9,301 bases of DNA from Bacteroidales bacterium (GTDB lineage Bacteria; Bacteroidota; Bacteroidia; Bacteroidales; B18-G4): NCBI GenBank assembly GCA_023145125.1, contig JAGLEK010000389.1, forward strand, positions 1 through 9,301. The letters run 5' to 3'. Position 1 is the stretch's first letter; each line of letters starts with the position of its first letter. Both the position numbers and the translations under genes were made by a program. The notes beneath the pieces are model-generated. The model was not told the DNA's origin. It saw nothing but the letters and a program-made list of their open reading frames with translations, and made no database searches. Positions 1-6,270 of this stretch are shown here, one piece after another.

Positions 1-1241
1 GCTTCCGCCACCCTTTGCTCGATCCTGTTCACCGCCCTTATCTCACCGGAAAGTCCTACTTCACCGGCAAAGCAATAATGCTGCGGGATTGGCAGGTCGG
101 CATTTGATGACATTACAGAGCTGATGATGGCCAGGTCGATAGCCGGATCATCGACACGGATGCCCCCTGCAATGTTCAGGAAGACATCCTTGACCCCCAG
201 TTTGAACCCGGCACGCTTTTCAAGGACAGCAAGCAACATGTTCAGTCTTTTCGCATCAAAGCCGGTAGCAGACCGTTGTGGGGTCCCATAAGCAGCGGAG
301 CCAACCAGTGCCTGGGTTTCGACCAGCATGGGGCGTTGTCCTTCGATGGTGGCAGCCACGGCCACACCACTAAGGTCCTCGTCACGCTGTGAAATAAGGA
401 TCTCAGAGGGGTTGCTGATCTCCCTGAGGCCTTTATCGGTCATCTCGAAAATACCCAGTTCCGAGGTTGAGCCATAACGATTCTTGACAGAACGTAAGAT
501 GCGGAATTCATAATGCCTGTCACCCTCAAACTGAAGCACAGTATCGACCATATGTTCCAACACTTTGGGCCCTGCCAGCATGCCATCTTTCGTGATATGC
601 CCGATCAATATCACCGGTGTATCAGTAAGCTTGGCATATCGTTGCAGTTCGGCAGCACATTCGCGGACCTGGGAAATGCTTCCCGGTGATGAATCGATGC
701 GATCGGTGTAAAGCGTCTGAATTGAATCGATTACCAGCACATCGGGTTCGAGTTGCTCAAGAAACCTGAAGATGTTCTGTGTATTTGTTTCTGTCAGGAT
801 CATACAATCAGGGTTACCGTACCCGATCCTGTCGGCACGCATTTTTATTTGCTGGTCACTCTCCTCCCCTGTTACATATAGTATCTTCCGGTTTTCAAAG
901 CGCAGTGCCACCTGAAGCATCAGGGTTGATTTACCTATGCCGGGCTCACCACCGATCAACACAAGGGACCCCGAAACAAGGCCACCTCCAAGCACTCTGT
1001 TCAGTTCGGCAGTTCCGGTATCCATTCTTTCCTCTGAACTTTTACTGATCTTTTCAATGGATGTGGGGGTGTTTTTCTTAGCGGACTTGATATCCCCCAT
1101 GGATGATTCCCTCGGGGTTTCTTTTTTAATGATCTCTTCCACATAAGTGTTCCATTCCCCGCAGGAGGGACAACGGCCAATCCATTTTGGTGATTGGGCT
1201 CCGCAGTTCTGGCAGAAAAAAACGCTTTGTGCTTTTGCCAT
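1..1241 (-). CDS. radA: DNA repair protein RadA, C-terminus cut by window edge
   Basis: RecA-like ATPase with a Lon-type C-terminal domain that promotes branch migration and processing of recombination intermediates in the cytoplasm. I translated the minus strand from the ATG at 1239-1241; no stop occurs before the window edge, so about 413 codons are visible and roughly 40 C-terminal residues are missing compared with the usual length of about 455. Visible landmarks: an N-terminal four-cysteine zinc finger (C10-x2-C13, C24-x2-C27), Walker A GEPGIGKST at residues 98-106 (bases 924-950), a Walker B region with VIDSIQT, the RadA signature at residues 253-257 (bases 471-485), which reads KNRYG instead of the usual KNRFG, and the C-terminal GEVGLSGEIRAV stretch. 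It is the last visible gene of the minus-strand block, 18 nt after the heptose adenylyltransferase gene, so probably co-transcribed. Identification is secure. Confidence 0.97.
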   Translation of the reverse strand, partial: MAKAQSVFFCQNCGAQSPKWIGRCPSCGEWNTYVEEIIKKETPRESSMGDIKSAKKNTPTSIEKISKSSEERMDTGTAELNRVLGGGLVSGSLVLIGGEPGIGKSTLMLQVALRFENRKILYVTGEESDQQIKMRADRIGYGNPDCMILTETNTQNIFRFLEQLEPDVLVIDSIQTLYTDRIDSSPGSISQVRECAAELQRYAKLTDTPVILIGHITKDGMLAGPKVLEHMVDTVLQFEGDRHYEFRILRSVKNRYGSTSELGIFEMTDKGLREISNPSEILISQRDEDLSGVAVAATIEGQRPMLVETQALVGSAAYGTPQRSATGFDAKRLNMLLAVLEKRAGFKLGVKDVFLNIAGGIRVDDPAIDLAIISSVMSSNADLPIPQHYCFAGEVGLSGEIRAVNRIEQRVAE

Positions 1242-1259
1242 GATGCTTATTTAGTCAGT

Positions 1260-1763
1260 TTATTGCCCGGGAGATCCCTTGATCTTATCGATGATGGCAG
1301 ATGTTGAATAGCCTTCGACCAGGTCCATAGTCACCAATTTACCACCTTTATTCTCTACAATATCAGCACCGACAATATCTTTTGGCTCATAATCTTTCCC
1401 TTTGACAAGCACATCGGGCTGAATACTTTTGATGAGATCATAGGGTGTGTCTTCTTCGAAGATCACAACCGCACCGACAAAGCCGAAGGCAGCAAGAGCC
1501 ATAGCCCTTGAGTTTTCATCCTGGATGGGGCGTGAACTGCCTTTGATACGTTTCATCGAGGCATCGGAATTCAAGCCCACGATGAGTAGTGTGCCTTCCC
1601 CGGCCGCTTTGGCCAGATAATCGACATGTCCAAGGTGCAGGATATCAAAGCAGCCATTGGTAAATACTATCTTATTCTCATGAAAGCGCCAGACAGCCAG
1701 TTGCCAGCCGAGTTCTTGATCCATGTGCCAGATCTTTGATTTTATATGCTCAAGATGATTCAT
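1260..1763 (-). CDS. rfaE2: D-glycero-beta-D-manno-heptose 1-phosphate adenylyltransferase (stand-alone)
   Basis: Cytoplasmic nucleotidyltransferase that activates heptose 1-phosphate to ADP-heptose for LPS inner core. It matches only the C-terminal half of the bifunctional HldE of Escherichia coli; the kinase half is absent, as in organisms with split rfaE1/rfaE2. Motifs: TNGCFDILHLGH with the catalytic HxGH at residues 43-46, GLNSDAS, the SRPI segment, FEEDTP, DVLVKGKDY and the C-terminal GYSTSAII motif that matches the family's STxxI element. I chose the ATG at 1761-1763 (167 aa) over an upstream in-frame TTG at 1767-1769, because relatives as I recall them begin near this Met. The start overlaps the end of the upstream membrane-protein gene by 14 nt, implying translational coupling. 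Related cytidylyltransferases share the fold, but the motif set favours the heptose enzyme. Confidence 0.9.
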   Translation of the reverse strand: MNHLEHIKSKIWHMDQELGWQLAVWRFHENKIVFTNGCFDILHLGHVDYLAKAAGEGTLLIVGLNSDASMKRIKGSSRPIQDENSRAMALAAFGFVGAVVIFEEDTPYDLIKSIQPDVLVKGKDYEPKDIVGADIVENKGGKLVTMDLVEGYSTSAIIDKIKGSPGQ

Positions 1764-2766
1764 TTTCAACTTTATTTTTTTGCAAAAATAACATCAGGAA
1801 GGATAATCCTCCCACAATTATTATCATTAGTGTTTGTGCAGCATGGGTGATGGTTGCAAATGATGCCGCCGAGGCCTGGTCAACACCATACAGTTCAAAT
1901 AATACGGCCTTCACAATAAAGTGATATGTCCCGATACCGCCGGGAACAGGAGCAACGATGCCAAGGCTTCCGATGCTCATCACTGTGAAGGCATCCCCGA
2001 AATCAAGGTGTGAGGTTGTTTCAAAGGAGAAGAAAGGCAGATATATCATCAGGGTATACATCCCCCAGATTATGACAGTGTACAGCATGAACAAGCCTTT
2101 GTTCTTTGTTCTTTTTATGGTTTTCATGCCTTCCACCATGCCTTTTGCAAATTGTGACAATTTGCGGTAAAAAGCATACTTTCTTAAACGCTTACGATAT
2201 CTTTTCCAAAAGAAAAGAAGGGCTAAAAGCAGGCTTAGCAATATCGTCAGGGCAACAAGAGCAGGAATAAGGTTATTCTCAAAATTTGAGAATAGTGGAG
2301 TAAATACGAATTTATCCACAAATTCCCCCACCAGTCCAAGCTGGAACATAATCACAGCGATTATGATCAATAGCATGATAACCATATCGAAGATGCGTTC
2401 AGCAATTACGGTACCCAGTAATTCTGTAAAAGGGATATTTTGTTTTTTGCTGAGCACGCCACACCTGGTGACTTCCCCCAGCCTCGGCACCGCGGTATTG
2501 GCAAGGTATCCCGTCATGACGGCGTAGAAGGTTGTGGAAAGCCGGGTTTTGTGCCCCATTGAATTAATGAGGATATTCCAGCGGGCGGCCCTGACAATAT
2601 GGGCGAGGATCCCGGCACCCATGCCTAAGATTATCCACAGGTAATCAGCGTGCATGATCTGCTCCTTGATCTCTTTCCCGTTCAGGTTCCTGAAAGCCAA
2701 CCATAGAAACAACATCCCTAAAAGAAGGAATACCAGATAATTAAATACAGACAGGACCTTCTTCAC
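1750..2766 (-). CDS. Flippase-like integral membrane protein (lysylphosphatidylglycerol synthase TM-domain family)
   Basis: A 338-residue polytopic inner-membrane protein of the UPF0104 / LPG_synthase_TM type. It has several hydrophobic segments (around residues 8-26, 40-60, 120-150, 162-188, 228-250, 262-285 and 305-330). Family hallmarks are visible: NTAVPRLGEVTRCGVL, ERIFDMV and PVPGGIGTYH. It lacks the soluble aminoacyl-transfer domain of MprF, so lysyl-PG synthesis is unlikely; members of this class are thought to move lipids or lipid-linked intermediates across the membrane, substrate unknown here. The start codon is GTG (2764-2766), only 3 nt after the panD stop; an in-frame stop lies directly upstream, so no longer start exists. 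The 3' end overlaps the next gene. Neighbouring panD and rfaE2 do not define its substrate. Confidence 0.88.
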   Translation of the reverse strand: MKKVLSVFNYLVFLLLGMLFLWLAFRNLNGKEIKEQIMHADYLWIILGMGAGILAHIVRAARWNILINSMGHKTRLSTTFYAVMTGYLANTAVPRLGEVTRCGVLSKKQNIPFTELLGTVIAERIFDMVIMLLIIIAVIMFQLGLVGEFVDKFVFTPLFSNFENNLIPALVALTILLSLLLALLFFWKRYRKRLRKYAFYRKLSQFAKGMVEGMKTIKRTKNKGLFMLYTVIIWGMYTLMIYLPFFSFETTSHLDFGDAFTVMSIGSLGIVAPVPGGIGTYHFIVKAVLFELYGVDQASAASFATITHAAQTLMIIIVGGLSFLMLFLQKNKVENESS

Positions 2767-2769
2767 TTA

Positions 2770-3114
2770 TTAAAGTTTATTATTCGCATCAGGGAAAATG
2801 ATCGCAGGCTTGTGCGAAGCTGCTTCTTCAGGATCCATTGAAGCATAAGAAACAATGATAATGAGATCGCCAATGGCGGCTTTACGGGCAGCGGCACCAT
2901 TCAGGGAAATAATCCCTGAGCCCCTTTCACCCTTGATAACGTAGGTTGCAAGCCTCTCACCGTTGGAGATATTATAAATATGTACTTTCTCGTTCTCGAT
3001 CAAGGCCGCAGCATCCATCAGATCTTCATCAATGGCGATGCTTCCGACATAGTGAAGGTCGGCCTCGGTAATAGTGCACCGGTGTATCTTCGATTTTAGT
3101 ACTTCGATTTGCAT
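2770..3114 (-). CDS. panD: Aspartate 1-decarboxylase, pyruvoyl-dependent
   Basis: Converts L-aspartate to beta-alanine, the amine half of pantothenate, in the cytoplasm. The 114-residue proenzyme self-cleaves between G24 and S25, the serine becoming the pyruvoyl cofactor of the alpha chain. All key residues of the E. coli-type enzyme sit at the expected numbers: K9, H11, Y22, G24-S25, R54, T57, Y58 and N72 in the SLNGAAAR segment. Length is slightly below the 126 of E. coli, through a shorter tail. It lies 76 nt downstream of panC, whose product uses beta-alanine, and 3 nt upstream of the flippase-like gene. A TAnnTTTG motif ends 7 nt before the ATG, so it may have its own promoter with almost no leader. 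Confidence 0.97.
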   Translation of the reverse strand: MQIEVLKSKIHRCTITEADLHYVGSIAIDEDLMDAAALIENEKVHIYNISNGERLATYVIKGERGSGIISLNGAAARKAAIGDLIIIVSYASMDPEEAASHKPAIIFPDANNKL

Positions 3115-3121
3115 ATCACGG

Positions 3122-3153
3122 CAAAATTACAAAAATTCAACACAGAAATGCAA
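3122..3153 (-). promoter_or_regulatory. Putative Bacteroidota promoter for panD
   Basis: Read on the minus strand, TAATTTTG (3122-3129) matches the Bacteroidota -7 consensus TAnnTTTG exactly. A TTG (3151-3153) lies 21 bases upstream as a plausible -33 element. The expected transcription start would fall only a few bases before the panD ATG at 3114, giving a nearly leaderless mRNA. Motif match seen; activity inferred. Confidence 0.55.
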
Positions 3154-3190
3154 CTTTTGGGTAGCTATCCTTTAAAAAGACAGGCAATCT

Positions 3191-4033
3191 TCACTTAATT
3201 TTCAGATTATCGATAAGCCTGACATCTCCCATAAAGAGTGCAATAAAGGCCCTTATATTATCAGCTTCATCCCAGCTCTGTACAGGCATAAGTGTATCTT
3301 CATCTGCGATGCAGATATATTCGACCTTCATACCGGGCATGGCATTTAGCTTTTCTTCGGCAAGGATCAAAATTTCCCCGATGCTTCTTTCTCCGGCCTG
3401 CTGCCTGATCCAATTCAGGCTTTTAAATATCTCCGGGGCGATGGATCGTTCTTCCGGGCTCAGACGCACATTGCGGGAGCTCATAGCCAGGCCGTCTTCC
3501 TCTCTGATGATGGGGCAGCCAATGATCTCAAGCGGCATGTTCTCCTGCTCAACCAAGGCTTTTATGATAGCAAGCTGCTGGAAGTCTTTCTCACCGAAAT
3601 AGGCTTTATTGGGCATGCAAATGTCAAAGAGCCTCTTCACCACAACTGCAACACCATTGAAATGCCCGGAACGATGCTCTCCTTCCATTACCTTTTCAAG
3701 CTGCCCAAAGTCGTAGTGTTCCTTCACCTCTTCCGGATACATTTCACCGGCGGAAGGGGCAAAAACAATACTGCATCCAGCCTCCTCCAGCTTTTTACAA
3801 TCATCCTCCAGGGTCCTGGGGTATTTTTCCAGATCCTGCTTATTATTGAATTGTATGGGATTTATGAAGATGCTGACAATGTTGATATCGTTTTCTTTTA
3901 TCGACTGCTCCAGCAACGAAATATGCCCCCGGTGTAATGCTCCCATTGTGGGGACGAACCCGATCGAATGCCCGTCAGCTCTGTGTTGCCGTATGGCTGA
4001 CTGGATATCTTTTATGCTTGTATAAACAATCAT
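3191..4033 (-). CDS. panC: Pantothenate synthetase (pantoate--beta-alanine ligase)
   Basis: ATP-dependent condensation of pantoate with beta-alanine through a pantoyl-adenylate intermediate, the last step of pantothenate (vitamin B5) synthesis, in the cytoplasm. The 280-residue length is typical. Visible motifs: VPTMGALHRGH at residues 27-37 with the nucleotide-binding HxGH (34-37), FINPIQF (56-62), HRSGHFNGVAVVV (120-132), YFGEKDFQQL (145-154) and MSSRN (184-188), the KMSKS-like loop. It is followed by panD, the producer of one of its substrates; panB is not in the window. The upstream gap to the thioredoxin-like gene is filled by a 7-bp tandem repeat, leaving 13 nt before the ATG, including the purine/pyrimidine stretch AGCTCCTCTT and no clear Shine-Dalgarno. 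Confidence 0.97.
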   Translation of the reverse strand: MIVYTSIKDIQSAIRQHRADGHSIGFVPTMGALHRGHISLLEQSIKENDINIVSIFINPIQFNNKQDLEKYPRTLEDDCKKLEEAGCSIVFAPSAGEMYPEEVKEHYDFGQLEKVMEGEHRSGHFNGVAVVVKRLFDICMPNKAYFGEKDFQQLAIIKALVEQENMPLEIIGCPIIREEDGLAMSSRNVRLSPEERSIAPEIFKSLNWIRQQAGERSIGEILILAEEKLNAMPGMKVEYICIADEDTLMPVQSWDEADNIRAFIALFMGDVRLIDNLKIK

Positions 4034-4046
4034 AAGAGGAGCTTTT

Positions 4047-4102
4047 GAGTGCCGAGTGCCGAGTGCCGAGTGATGAGTGCCGAGCGCCCAATGCCCAACG
4101 CC
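4047..4102. repeat. Degenerate 7-bp tandem repeat, eight units, between two genes
   Basis: Eight consecutive heptamers on the plus strand: GAGTGCC x3 (4047-4067), GAGTGAT, GAGTGCC, GAGCGCC, CAATGCC, CAACGCC (to 4102). The left four or five copies are nearly identical and degrade toward the right. The array starts 13 nt upstream of the panC ATG and ends on the last base of the TAG stop of the upstream gene, so it is essentially the whole intergenic spacer. On the transcribed strand it reads as GGCACTC repeats. I recall similar GGCACTC-type arrays between genes of other Bacteroidota, but cannot check that here. Confidence 0.85.
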
Positions 4103-4611
4103 TATTTAATTATTGTCCAAAAATCTTCCTCCAGCGATGCTTCGGGGGTTTCGATGATGCGGCCTATCTCTTCGCCCCCGCGATAGACGATAAATGTAGG
4201 AACCCGTTCAATCCCAAGATGTTCAATTGACAGTTCCCCGCCGGTTTTATTTCTGTCGACACATATAACAACAATTACATCATCAGGCACTTTTGCGTCA
4301 TCCATTATCCTGTAAAACCTTGGTACCTGCTCCTGGCTATCCTGGCACCAGGTTCCTAAAACCAGTACAATGTCGACACTCCCTTCAACATTATATATCT
4401 TTTCAATAAATTGCTTATCGGCATCATAATTCTCATATTCCTGCAAATAATACTCACCGAACTCCCCCTCCTGAAGGGCAGCCCTGTTACAATATCCGAT
4501 CAGGATCTCCTGGTTAAGCTCGCTGTCGGTAATCTTTTTATTGATATTCTGGGCGTGCAGGGAAAGGGAAAATAATATTGCAAGGATAGTAAACCAAAGT
4601 GATGTTTTCAT
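4102..4611 (-). CDS. Exported thioredoxin-like protein with single-cysteine WCxDS motif
   Basis: A 169-residue protein with a signal peptide (residues 1-20, cleavage likely after LHA before QN), so periplasmic or otherwise exported. Residues 75-160 fit a thioredoxin fold: a beta strand IVLVLGTW leads into WCQDSQEQVP (W88, C89, S92), and the cis-proline loop VPTF is at 137-140, followed by the strand IVYRGGEEIGRI. The second active-site cysteine is replaced by Ser (CQDS), so a classical dithiol/disulfide cycle is not possible with these residues; C41 and C117 lie elsewhere. It may reduce mixed disulfides by a monothiol route or act in stress or metal handling; the substrate is unknown. First gene of the minus-strand block, with a good TAnnTTTG promoter upstream. 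Confidence 0.8.
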   Translation of the reverse strand: MKTSLWFTILAILFSLSLHAQNINKKITDSELNQEILIGYCNRAALQEGEFGEYYLQEYENYDADKQFIEKIYNVEGSVDIVLVLGTWCQDSQEQVPRFYRIMDDAKVPDDVIVVICVDRNKTGGELSIEHLGIERVPTFIVYRGGEEIGRIIETPEASLEEDFWTIIK

Positions 4612-4638
4612 TGTTATATGTTTAGATTAATTAACATA

Positions 4639-4667
4639 CAAATATAGACAATGATTTTAAGCAACAA
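4639..4667 (-). promoter_or_regulatory. Putative Bacteroidota promoter for the thioredoxin-like gene
   Basis: On the minus strand TATATTTG (4639-4646) is an exact TAnnTTTG -7 element, and TTG (4665-4667) lies 18 bases upstream as -33 element. The -7 element ends 27 nt before the ATG at 4611, giving a normal short leader. This is the best two-element promoter in the window and may drive the whole minus-strand block. Confidence 0.6.
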
Positions 4668-4686
4668 TCGTTTTAACAATATACAG

Positions 4687-4694
4687 TAACTTTG
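4687..4694 (+). promoter_or_regulatory. Putative -7 element for the small acidic protein gene
   Basis: TAACTTTG matches TAnnTTTG exactly and ends 13 nt before the ATG at 4708. No clear TTG -33 element is found 17-21 bases upstream. It lies back to back with the minus-strand promoter at 4639-4667, so the two genes are divergently transcribed from a 96-bp region. Confidence 0.5.
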
Positions 4695-4707
4695 CAAAAA
4701 AAGAGAT

Positions 4708-5169
4708 ATGGGTAGTGAAGAGCAGTCATTCAATGAAAATCTCGACTTGCTGATCAAGTTGTTCAAAAAGCTAAAGGAGAAATCTTCCCTTGATGACGTA
4801 CCGGGCATTGACAAGACTTTTTACAAGAATTTTGAGTTCCTGCTCAGTAATTACGAGAATATGCGTGAGCAGTTATCGGAGGAGTTACTGGAAAAATTCG
4901 GTGAGCCGGTAAAGGGCATGATCGCCGGCCTGGTGGAACAGCTTAAGATGGAACTGGGTGATGATGCCGGTGACCTTGACCTTGAAGAAGCGCCGTTAAA
5001 AGAGGAGATCCGGCTCCCCGACGACATTGCGAAGATCGATGAGATGCTGAAGAATCCCGGCCTCACTGATAAAGAGATAAACAAGCTGTTGGATGAACGG
5101 TCGAAGCTGATAAAGAAACTACCCGCTGATCCAAACGATATTCTTTCTAATCCTGATCTTACAGATTAA
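4708..5169 (+). CDS. Small acidic helical protein of unknown function
   Basis: I do not recognise this 153-residue protein. It is rich in Glu, Asp, Lys and Leu, has no Cys, signal peptide or membrane segment, and is therefore probably cytoplasmic. Residues 8-26, 41-85 and 103-137 look amphipathic and helical. A short motif recurs: LKNPGLTD at 114-121 and LSNPDLTD at 146-153; the second copy is the very C-terminus, where the stop codon interrupts what could have been a second LTDKEIN-type helix. Coding is supported by an ATG preceded by a purine-rich AAAAAAAGAGA stretch, a good upstream -7 element and codon usage like its neighbours. It is transcribed alone, with two hairpins after its stop. 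Confidence 0.82.
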   Translation: MGSEEQSFNENLDLLIKLFKKLKEKSSLDDVPGIDKTFYKNFEFLLSNYENMREQLSEELLEKFGEPVKGMIAGLVEQLKMELGDDAGDLDLEEAPLKEEIRLPDDIAKIDEMLKNPGLTDKEINKLLDERSKLIKKLPADPNDILSNPDLTD

Positions 5170-5184
5170 TTAAACCTGCTTGTG

Positions 5185-5224
5185 TAGCATCGTCGATGCT
5201 AAAAACGGGGCAGCGCTTGCTGCC
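5185..5224 (+). terminator. Two adjacent perfect hairpins after the small acidic gene
   Basis: Hairpin 1 is TAGCATCG-T-CGATGCTA (5185-5201), a perfect inverted repeat. Hairpin 2 is GGCAGC-GCTT-GCTGCC (5209-5224), a 6-bp GC-rich stem with a tetraloop. They begin 15 nt after the stop at 5169. Neither is followed by a clean U-run, so this is not a canonical intrinsic terminator; it may be a weak terminator, an mRNA-stabilising 3' end or a structured RNA. Confidence 0.45.
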
Positions 5225-5309
5225 TTAATAACAGAAAATGGCATTTTTCGTTTTTCAAATATTTAGGCAGATTGGTAATGCAAAACTGCTCATTATTAAG
5301 CAAGAGTTT

Positions 5310-5328
5310 GTTATTTATGATAACTTTG
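5310..5328 (+). promoter_or_regulatory. Crp/Fnr gene promoter with overlapping inverted repeat
   Basis: TAACTTTG (5321-5328) is an exact -7 match, 39 nt before the ATG at 5368. No TTG is found at the -33 distance. The -7 element overlaps the perfect inverted repeat GTTAT-TTATG-ATAAC (5310-5324). A site covering the -7 element would suit repression, possibly autoregulation by the encoded Crp/Fnr protein; this is inference. Confidence 0.45.
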
Positions 5329-5367
5329 CCCTGATAGCATACCAGCATTGAACAGGACACTACCACT

Positions 5368-6063
5368 ATGTTGACCAAAGACCACCTACACAACTGTAAA
5401 AACTGCAAAAAACGAAATAATATATTTGCTCTGCTTAACGATGAAGAGCTTGAGCATGTTGATAATAATCGTTATGAACTTACCTTTAACAAGGGTGAGA
5501 TCATTTTCAAGCAGGGATCCCCTCTCACTCATGTTGCCTGCATTACAGAAGGACTCGCAAAATTATACATCGAAGGCCTCAATAAAAGGAACCTCATCTT
5601 ATCTTTTGCCAAGCCGGTACAGATGATCGGCGGGCCCGGAATGTTTGTTGATTACCGGCATCATTTTTCTGTTGCTGCAGTTGAAGAAACCACCGCATGT
5701 TTGGTGGATACCAAGATCATTGAGGAATTGATCGAGCACAACCCGGTTTTCGCCTGTGACCTTCTGAAAAGGACAAATCAAATTTCAATCGCAAATTTCA
5801 AGAAGTTCATCAACCTCACCCAGAAGCAGATGCATGGCCGCATAGCGGATGCATTTATTTTCCTGCTGGATGAGATCTACGGCCGTAATCCTTTCGTCAT
5901 TACCATCAGCCGGCAGGATATTGCCGATCTGACTGCCATGTCGAAAGAAAATGTGATCAGGGTAATAAAAGTCTTCAGGGACCAGGGCCTTCTCAGGGTC
6001 GACGGCAATGTTATTGAGATCCTGAATAAGAAGGAACTTATCAGGATCGGAGAAACCGGATAA
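5368..6063 (+). CDS. Crp/Fnr-family transcriptional regulator
   Basis: A 231-residue regulator with an N-terminal cyclic-nucleotide-binding-like beta-roll (about residues 20-125), a dimerisation helix (about 126-160) and a C-terminal winged helix-turn-helix, with the recognition segment ISRQDIADLTAMSKENVIRV at residues 180-199. Cysteines are C10, C13, C58, C111 and C130. The N-terminal HNCKNCKKRN pair resembles one often seen in Bacteroidota relatives; the spacing is not that of E. coli FNR (C20, C23, C29, C122), so a 4Fe-4S oxygen sensor cannot be claimed. The beta-roll lacks the clear RxSA-type cAMP pocket. An AGGA at 5354-5357 lies 10 nt before the ATG. It stands just upstream of a c-type cytochrome cluster on the same strand, which suggests control by redox or oxygen state. 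Confidence 0.9.
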   Translation: MLTKDHLHNCKNCKKRNNIFALLNDEELEHVDNNRYELTFNKGEIIFKQGSPLTHVACITEGLAKLYIEGLNKRNLILSFAKPVQMIGGPGMFVDYRHHFSVAAVEETTACLVDTKIIEELIEHNPVFACDLLKRTNQISIANFKKFINLTQKQMHGRIADAFIFLLDEIYGRNPFVITISRQDIADLTAMSKENVIRVIKVFRDQGLLRVDGNVIEILNKKELIRIGETG

Positions 6064-6158
6064 TCTACCCATTACCTAATTTATATTCAGTCCAATTATT
6101 CACATCCATTTAATGTTGTTCTTTTTTCTAAAAGTCAAGCTTCTATTACTGTGCCTAT

Positions 6159-6197
6159 AACAATATTTACATTGTTTTTTATCAACATTTAATTGAT
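6159..6197. promoter_or_regulatory. Two inverted repeats upstream of the hexaheme cytochrome gene
   Basis: In the 269-bp gap 6064-6332 there is a perfect AACAAT-N6-ATTGTT repeat (6159-6176), followed 4 bp later by ATCAA-N7-TTGAT (6181-6197). Both have the size of sites for dimeric regulators, but neither is a classical FNR box (TTGAT-N4-ATCAA). The region is AT-rich, which raises the chance rate. They lie 136-174 bp before the ATG at 6333. Confidence 0.35.
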
Positions 6198-6270
6198 ATG
6201 CATACTTAGAAATAAGTAGTTCGCATTCTGCTTTTCCTCATCAACATCATATCCAACTTTTTCAATGTTT

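Noticed and set aside
779..1146. Two plus-strand open frames opposite radA
   Set aside because: The minus strand here encodes the RadA zinc finger, Walker A and flanks without interruption, so these frames are shadows.
1764..1769. TTG at 1767-1769 as start of the heptose adenylyltransferase
   Set aside because: It adds only two residues; the ATG at 1763 fits known N-termini of the family better.
4047..4102. Possible CRISPR array
   Set aside because: Units are 7 bp, contiguous and without spacers; it is a simple tandem repeat.
5235..5247. AAAATG-G-CATTTT palindrome as an intrinsic terminator
   Set aside because: The stem is AT-only apart from one pair and too weak; the T-rich tract after it is interrupted.
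5199..5408. A minus-strand frame of 69 codons across the Crp/Fnr promoter region
   Set aside because: It overlaps the hairpins, promoter and start of the regulator gene and shows no family resemblance or ribosome binding site.
5368..6063. Naming the regulator Fnr with an oxygen-sensing 4Fe-4S cluster
   Set aside because: Cysteine number and spacing do not match the ligand pattern of E. coli FNR; only family membership is supported.
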